Below are positions 8,705 through 13,950 of a stretch of 13,950 nucleotides of DNA, piece after piece (within the stretch, counting starts at the first letter, position 1; each line of letters begins with the position of its first letter). The position numbers and the translations under genes were made by a program. The notes beneath the pieces were generated by a model. That model searched no databases, was not told the DNA's origin, and was given only the letters and a program-made list of their open reading frames with translations. The DNA is from Thermoplasmata archaeon (GTDB taxonomy: Archaea > Thermoplasmatota > Thermoplasmata > Thermoplasmatales > Thermoplasmataceae), in the NCBI GenBank assembly GCA_021819225.1, contig JAKARU010000012.1, forward strand, positions 1 through 13,950. Direction: 5' to 3'.

Positions 8705-8719
8705 CTAATAAATCTTTTT
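8705..8719 (-). promoter_or_regulatory. TATA-like promoter of the RHH-pheT operon
   Basis: The minus strand reads AAAAAGATTTATTAG with its TATA-like core (ATTTATTAG) at 8705-8713, about 37-45 nt before the ATG at 8668. Initiation near 8680-8685 would give a leader of about 12-17 nt. This placement is the main reason for preferring the ATG over the upstream TTG as start of the RHH gene. Confidence 0.5.
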
Positions 8720-8842
8720 AGATTACTATTTCAGAAAATAACTAATTTCATCATTCGGTTCAACTTCTTCTTTTCATTATGCTCAATGTTGTATTGCGTT
8801 TATTCATTTTATGTGGAACGGTGCTTAAATGTATGATACCCT

Positions 8843-9144
8843 GTCATTGTCAAGCACGATCTGTCTTTTCCATATGAGCATTGCATTCACGGAGATGAGT
8901 TAGCCAGAGTATTTACACTGGCCTGCTATGTATTCTTTTGCCTGCAAGGGCTAAAACAGGAGTAGAATCTCATTGGTACGGTAGAAGAAAACAAAGAGTG
9001 GAATATCTACCATGATGGAAAATGGTACCAGATGACATAAAAGTCCTTGCAAAGGCAATTATGTTATCATGGTTGAGATCAGAATCGAAATTTGCAATAA
9101 TTAAAAGTAATCCTGTTCAGTTTACAAAGAGCCTTCACGATTGA
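8843..9144 (+). pseudogene. Decayed coding stretch, possibly the C-terminal end of an IS4/IS1634-like transposase
   Basis: No intact gene fits the gap between the RHH gene and aglB, but the plus strand retains protein-like stretches in two frames. From 8843 one frame reads through IHGDELARVFTLACYVFFCL to a TAG at 8963. After it the same frame continues with EENKEWNIYHDGKWYQMT to a TAA at 9038. The adjacent frame from 9031 then reads DDIKVLAKAIMLSWLRS to a TGA at 9142. The order resembles the end of IS4/IS1634-family transposases: a His/Glu-containing segment, a hydrophobic helix, then an EW..Y...W-type segment. Frameshift and stops show it is dead. No terminal inverted repeats or target duplication could be made out, and the start of the element is missing. 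The assignment is by pattern memory only. Confidence 0.38.
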
Positions 9145-9220
9145 AATTAAAGGGATTGAAAAAGTTATCCCACTGATCACCACGAAAGGATAGCAACAGT
9201 TGAATTCTAGTTAAACATTC

Positions 9221-9253
9221 TTATATGTAAATTGTATTAGCGTTTTCGGTAGT
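9221..9253 (+). promoter_or_regulatory. aglB promoter and weak ribosome binding site
   Basis: TTATATGTA (9221-9229) is a TATA-like box about 31-39 nt before the aglB ATG. It predicts a start near 9250 and a leader of about 10 nt. GGTAGT (9248-9253) is a weak GGTGAT-like site 6 nt before the ATG; it may fall at the very 5' end of the mRNA, so initiation may be nearly leaderless. Confidence 0.5.
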
Positions 9254-9259
9254 CGTACA

Positions 9260-12200
9260 ATGGAACTCCAAGAAATCAAATCTATTAACAGGTTGGAAAG
9301 GTGGTTAGGCAGAAACTGGGAGTTCGTGGGAATACTGATGCTGTTCTCATTATATATGTTCCTCGGGAATTTCTTTATGTGGGGACAGGCATTTCTTGAT
9401 GGTCTCGCGAACTTCTCTGGTGGGAGTGACCCTTACTTTAATTATATATTCATACAATATATTCTGGCCCATCACCAATCATTACTTTATACGTACAATT
9501 TGAATTATCCAATTGGTTCACATAATCCAAGAAACCCGTTTTTCCATTGGATGATTGTGTTTATATCAACAATTACCGCACCAATATTCGGTAGTGCTTC
9601 AAACGCAGCATACTATTCGTTCATGGAGTTTGACGCAGTATTCGGTGCCCTACTGATTATTCCCGTCTATCTACTTGGAAAGAGCGTCCTAGGCAAAAAA
9701 GCTGGAATGATTGGTGCCATTCTCTATACTCTGATGCCAAGCAATCTAACATCAGGTATTCTATCTGATGGTAGAATGCACACGCCTGAGCTCATATTCG
9801 CATTTTTCACTATATATTTCCTGGAACGCGCAGTGAAATTCCTTTCCAAGGATAGAATAATAACTGGTAGTCTGTTCAGGGTGAAGCAATATTATCCTGA
9901 TTTAATGGATTATATTAGAGAAAACAAGAAGGGATCTGTGTATGCTTTACTATCCGCAGCTTCCTTTGGTGCACTTGCGTTATCATGGCAGGGTTATGCA
10001 TATATTCTCGCCATAGTAGCCATTTATGTTGTTATACAGTTACTTGCAAATCTTTTCATGGGTAGAAATAATGGCTACATCTTATACATCAGCACCATAT
10101 TTGTATTCGTCTCCTTCGCGATGGCTTATTATTATTACTATGCAGCGGACAATACTCCATCTTTGTGGTTTATACCTCCGTTGATGATAGGAGTGGTAAT
10201 GATACTTATAAGTCTCCTCATATCTATATTCGGCAGGAAACCATGGATAATATCAGTCCCCGCTCTTCTCGTTTCAGTTTCAGTTGTTCTATTTGCAACT
10301 TATTACCTTACTCCCAACATATTCCACGAGATTATCTCTGGAGAAGGCTACTTCATTAAAACGCGTGTATACAGCACCATTGCGGAAGCTCAGGCACCAG
10401 CTCTAGGCCAGTATATTGCCGGGTTTGGTGTCGCTCAATTTATATTTGGAATAGGCGGCTTTGGGTATGTTATCTATAAATTCATGAAGGAAAAAACTGA
10501 TTCACTTCTTTTGCTTATCATATTCAGTGGTGTATCAATTTATATGAGTTTCTCTGCAGCAAGGTTCAATGTGACTGCAGCACCAAGCTATGCAATCATG
10601 GGTGGGGCTTTGATTTATTATTTTGCCTCGATCCTGAAGGTTGACAATGTCAATGCTTCAGCTAGCGCAAGGAAATCATTTAGGAAAGTTGGCGGTCTCA
10701 AGGGTAATATAAAATGGCTCCAGGCATTGTTTGTTCTTCTTCTTGTCTTTGCGCTCCTGGTTCCATCCGGGCTTGGCGTTGTGTCGACAGCGGTTCCTGC
10801 AAATTCCGCAGTGCCGATAAATCAGGAGATTTATAATGCTCTTCCTTCGTTCGCAAAGCCAGCAACTTTCCAGGAAAACCAGTCTGCCTATTTTGGAACT
10901 GTTGGTAGTTTTATCACAAACTCATCAAGTCCTCTCTCTGAATCCTTCACTTGGTTTTCCACGCAACAATCTAACTTACCTACTTCGGAGAAACCTGCAT
11001 ACGTTGATTGGTGGGATTATGGTTTTCAGGAATTGTACCAGGGTAAGCACCCAACAGTAGCAGATGATTTTCAGCAGGCTTATCAAATATCCGGACAGAT
11101 CTTACTTTCAACAAACCAGTCACAAATAATATCATTGATGACTTCAAGACTAATTCAGGCTGAATTTATCCAGAATTCCGGGCAATATACTCCGGCATTG
11201 AAGCAGGCAATGTCTCAATACTTGAGTAATAACGAGTTGTCTCTAATACAGCAGATATACAACAACCCTCATGAGTTTGTTCCGTGGATAATCGACAACT
11301 CATCAGTCTATGGGGTTTTCATTAAGAATATATCAAACCAAAATGCCTATTATGCACTTGTCAAAGGGCAGCTTTCCTCGAAGTTATCTCTCCCTGAGAT
11401 AGTAAATCTTTATCAGGCTGTCCAAAAGGCTACAGGATGGTCAATCCAATACATCCAGACTGATCATAATTTATTCCCATTGTCTGGTCTGGATACTGGT
11501 ATATTCTATGCACCAGCTTACTTGACAGATACTCCTTCATATACGACAGAGGGTGGCGGTGTTGTGCCATATGAGTATTACCAAATATATGCCGTGACTC
11601 CCAATGGAACATACCCCTTAAATCAAACTCCTACTAATGTAGTTCCCACAAATTACGAAATAACTTACACTCCTGCATTCTATAACACGACAATATACAG
11701 GGCGTTAGTCGGCTTACCTCCGACTGCAGTGGGTCAAAGTTCCGGTGTTCCTGGCTTAACATTTGGAACAAATCAGTATGAAATTCAACCTGCATGGAAT
11801 ATGAGTAATTTTGAAGTATGCTATGAGGGTGTCCCATATAATCCATACCAGAACGCCTCAGCACATCAAAACGCCTTCAAGATTATTCCCCTCCAGCAAG
11901 CCTACTCTTATGCAAAGGAGAAGAAGGGTACATCCGTTATATTCCCATCAGCAGCATCTATAATTCAGGGTTCTGATCCTATCCTTAGGTACTTCCCTGG
12001 AGCAGTCATCACTGGCCAGGTGAAATCACCAACTGGTGTTCCAATATCGGGTATAAGGGTCACTATTCTGGATCAATACGGGATACCTCATCAGACTGTA
12101 CTCACAAACAAATACGGCTATTACAATCTTTCAGGCCTCCCCGGAAATGATACACTTGTGTTTTCAGACGGTACCCTCAATGGAAGGACACTTTATGGGG

Positions 12201-13950
12201 CAAACATCCTTAATGCATTTGGTCTAAATATTTCAAGACAGCAGGCTGAGAGAAAGACTTTTGAACTCAATTATACCACTGGCCTTCCACAGTATTATGT
12301 GGTTAAAAATTATGTGATTTCAAATGTAACCTCCTCTGGCTTTGTTACTATAAACAGGCAACTCGGAGTCGGATCACATTCATATAATACTTCGAAGATC
12401 CTTAACGGAACTGTTCAGTTGAAGCGGATTTCAAACGGGCAGGAATACAATTTTACAATAAGGAATGGGCTTTATAATGCCTCAAACATTGGACCGGGTA
12501 ATTATTCTGTAAGCGTAATCACCTCCAACGGAACTGTATACAAAGCCATTCAGGATAATGTGTTAACACCTGGATCACCATTAATTTACGACATAAAGGT
12601 TCCACTAAATCTGGTGCAGACCAGAGTTATAATGGATGGAATTCCTGTCAAGGATGCCCAGATTATAGTTGATGATAAAATTTATTACACTAATAGTTCA
12701 GGATTTTCATATGTATATACAAATTCTGGAAATTACTCAATCTATGCCAAAGATGGAAATAGTGTGAGTACAATTTCCACAATTACCTTCCCGTCACTGG
12801 GCCAGAACAGAACATTGAATCTTACGTTGGTTCCTGGAGCAAATGTATCCATAAATGTAAAGAATTATGGTAGCAATACCTTAAATATTTACAGCAATGG
12901 GATCTTGTCCAATGCCGTAACTTTGAAGAAGAACGGAAATTCTTATAGTGGAGTAATAAACACCGGATTTTATACTGTTTATGACACATACCATAATAAC
13001 ACAGTATTTGATGAAATAAACGTTTATCAGAACAGTTCATTCAATTTAGTCGCATATAGCTCATCACACGTGTATGTCAGTCCATATGGTGCAAATTTAT
13101 CTTCATTTTCAGGGAACCTGTATATATCCCATTCTGATGTAGTCATAAATCAAGCAATTTCCGGCTCACAGAAATTATCATTTAATTTACCTTCAAATTT
13201 CTCTTACAATTTCTATATTCAGGGAGTAAAGGTTGGTGTTAATTACTATTCTTCTCAAACTTACAATGTTGCTAATGGAGCCAGGCTAACAATGCCTATG
13301 TATAAGGGGACTGCCATTTCAGTAGGAGTTTACAATCCTTCAGTGGCTGGAATCTTCTCATCAAGTTCAGCGGTATCCGGAGGAGTAGTATTTCTTTCCC
13401 AATTTGGATCTGAATTCGCTGCCTCCTCAATTTCATCTAATGGATATGCAACTTTCATAATCAATTCGACTCAATCAGACATTACTGCAAGGGCTTTTTC
13501 AGAAGGGTTCTCGTCAAATACCACGATTATCAGCAGGAATTCCCAGCTACCCTTGAATATTGTGAAGACCAGGGTTACAATCAATTTCATATCAATCAAT
13601 GGTGGAGCCCCACTCGACGGGACACTCAATTTGTCATCGAGCAATAGTTTTAGAGAGAGTATTATAAATGGAACCTCTTCATTCACTATCCCTGTCGGAA
13701 CTTATTATATGAACACTGAAGGTGGTAACCAGATTGTCCTGGATAATCAAAGCCTTATAACAATTAGTTCGTATCAGAGTACTTTCAATGTTACCTTCAC
13801 GAGCAGGATTCACGTAGCTTTTATCGGGGCTATAAACGCATCACTTTTCAACTATACTTCAAGTTACACAACCGCAATCTCAAACATATCTGAGGTCGCC
13901 CCCGGTAATTATGTTCTGTATGCTTTGAATGAACTTGGGCAGGCAGATCG
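9260..13950 (+). CDS. aglB: AglB/STT3-type oligosaccharyltransferase with a giant C-terminal beta-domain extension (3' end beyond window)
   Basis: AglB is the membrane catalytic subunit that moves a lipid-linked glycan onto Asn of N-X-S/T sequons outside the cell. The frame is open for 1563 codons with no stop. Residues 21-510 hold about 13 membrane segments. The first acidic motif is GGSDPYFNY with Asp57. The second-loop region is SDGRMHTPE (169-177). The TIxE motif is STIAEAQAP with Glu376. After the last helix (about 487-510) comes the soluble domain with WWDYG at 584-588, followed by HPTVADDFQQAY. From about residue 916 the chain departs from ordinary AglB. A carboxypeptidase-regulatory-like domain (GQVKSPTGVPISGIRVTI, then GYYNLSGLPG) is followed by further Ig-like beta segments near 1112-1195 and 1434-1563. 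About 37 N-X-S/T sequons lie downstream of WWDYG. Known AglB proteins are about 600-1000 residues. The extension should be on the outer face; a role in surface coating or substrate capture is inference. Confidence 0.94.
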   Translation, partial: MELQEIKSINRLERWLGRNWEFVGILMLFSLYMFLGNFFMWGQAFLDGLANFSGGSDPYFNYIFIQYILAHHQSLLYTYNLNYPIGSHNPRNPFFHWMIVFISTITAPIFGSASNAAYYSFMEFDAVFGALLIIPVYLLGKSVLGKKAGMIGAILYTLMPSNLTSGILSDGRMHTPELIFAFFTIYFLERAVKFLSKDRIITGSLFRVKQYYPDLMDYIRENKKGSVYALLSAASFGALALSWQGYAYILAIVAIYVVIQLLANLFMGRNNGYILYISTIFVFVSFAMAYYYYYAADNTPSLWFIPPLMIGVVMILISLLISIFGRKPWIISVPALLVSVSVVLFATYYLTPNIFHEIISGEGYFIKTRVYSTIAEAQAPALGQYIAGFGVAQFIFGIGGFGYVIYKFMKEKTDSLLLLIIFSGVSIYMSFSAARFNVTAAPSYAIMGGALIYYFASILKVDNVNASASARKSFRKVGGLKGNIKWLQALFVLLLVFALLVPSGLGVVSTAVPANSAVPINQEIYNALPSFAKPATFQENQSAYFGTVGSFITNSSSPLSESFTWFSTQQSNLPTSEKPAYVDWWDYGFQELYQGKHPTVADDFQQAYQISGQILLSTNQSQIISLMTSRLIQAEFIQNSGQYTPALKQAMSQYLSNNELSLIQQIYNNPHEFVPWIIDNSSVYGVFIKNISNQNAYYALVKGQLSSKLSLPEIVNLYQAVQKATGWSIQYIQTDHNLFPLSGLDTGIFYAPAYLTDTPSYTTEGGGVVPYEYYQIYAVTPNGTYPLNQTPTNVVPTNYEITYTPAFYNTTIYRALVGLPPTAVGQSSGVPGLTFGTNQYEIQPAWNMSNFEVCYEGVPYNPYQNASAHQNAFKIIPLQQAYSYAKEKKGTSVIFPSAASIIQGSDPILRYFPGAVITGQVKSPTGVPISGIRVTILDQYGIPHQTVLTNKYGYYNLSGLPGNDTLVFSDGTLNGRTLYGANILNAFGLNISRQQAERKTFELNYTTGLPQYYVVKNYVISNVTSSGFVTINRQLGVGSHSYNTSKILNGTVQLKRISNGQEYNFTIRNGLYNASNIGPGNYSVSVITSNGTVYKAIQDNVLTPGSPLIYDIKVPLNLVQTRVIMDGIPVKDAQIIVDDKIYYTNSSGFSYVYTNSGNYSIYAKDGNSVSTISTITFPSLGQNRTLNLTLVPGANVSINVKNYGSNTLNIYSNGILSNAVTLKKNGNSYSGVINTGFYTVYDTYHNNTVFDEINVYQNSSFNLVAYSSSHVYVSPYGANLSSFSGNLYISHSDVVINQAISGSQKLSFNLPSNFSYNFYIQGVKVGVNYYSSQTYNVANGARLTMPMYKGTAISVGVYNPSVAGIFSSSSAVSGGVVFLSQFGSEFAASSISSNGYATFIINSTQSDITARAFSEGFSSNTTIISRNSQLPLNIVKTRVTINFISINGGAPLDGTLNLSSSNSFRESIINGTSSFTIPVGTYYMNTEGGNQIVLDNQSLITISSYQSTFNVTFTSRIHVAFIGAINASLFNYTSSYTTAISNISEVAPGNYVLYALNELGQAD

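Noticed and set aside
11430..13040. Minus-strand open frames of 60-76 codons opposite aglB.
   Set aside because: They are antisense to a continuous, motif-bearing reading frame and show no protein-like patterning.
9260..13950. Possibility that the aglB frame is two genes joined by a sequencing frameshift.
   Set aside because: The same reading phase was checked at motifs at 9428, 9767, 10385, 11009, 12005, 12659 and 13919. No stop interrupts it, and there is no internal promoter, ribosome binding site or signal peptide near 12000 to suggest a second start.
1..13950. CRISPR arrays, long direct repeats, attachment sites or a phage/defence island.
   Set aside because: No regularly spaced repeats, tRNA-flanked duplications or phage or defence genes were seen. 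The genes are mostly core metabolism and translation.

Overview
The window looks like chromosomal DNA of a Thermoplasmatales-type euryarchaeon (Thermoplasma/Ferroplasma/Cuniculiplasma relatives). This rests on the gene content: archaeal-type leucyl- and phenylalanyl-tRNA synthetases, a pyruvoyl-dependent arginine decarboxylase, archease, the radical SAM tetraether lipid synthase and an AglB-type oligosaccharyltransferase. TATA-like boxes sit close to starts, and GGTGAT-type ribosome binding sites precede several genes. Base composition is AT-biased (roughly 40% GC by eye). The exact genus cannot be read from the sequence.

Layout. Positions 1-8668 are almost solid coding sequence on the minus strand. 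Read in the direction of transcription (high to low coordinates) they give: (i) a small ribbon-helix-helix regulator followed 10 nt later by pheT; (ii) tes, alone behind its own promoter; (iii) an archease gene with its own promoter; (iv) a tight three-gene run, pdaD - leuS - class II aldolase/dehydrogenase. In that run pdaD and leuS overlap by an ATGA, and leuS overlaps the aldolase gene by 14 nt. The aldolase gene runs off the left edge. Positions 8669-9259 are a roughly 590-bp gap between divergently oriented genes. The gap holds the RHH-pheT promoter, a decayed stretch that resembles the C-terminal part of an IS4/IS1634-like transposase (tentative), and the aglB promoter. From 9260 to the right edge one very long plus-strand reading frame encodes AglB and is still open after 1563 codons.

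How the genes fit together. Two aminoacyl-tRNA synthetases, archease (RtcB RNA-ligase cofactor) and arginine decarboxylase (agmatine for polyamines and for the agmatidine modification of tRNA-Ile2) make a translation/tRNA-centred cluster. Tes and AglB build the cell surface: Tes joins two diether lipids into membrane-spanning tetraethers, and AglB N-glycosylates surface proteins. Both matter in acid- and heat-adapted archaea that often lack a rigid wall.

The most unusual content is the aglB reading frame. After a normal membrane region and WWDYG domain it carries an extra C-terminal region of more than 600 residues. That region consists of beta-rich, carboxypeptidase-regulatory/Ig-like repeats dense in N-X-S/T sequons, and the second metal-binding motif of the enzyme looks non-canonical. 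The second point of interest is the regulator in front of pheT, which appears to hold two ribbon-helix-helix units in one chain.
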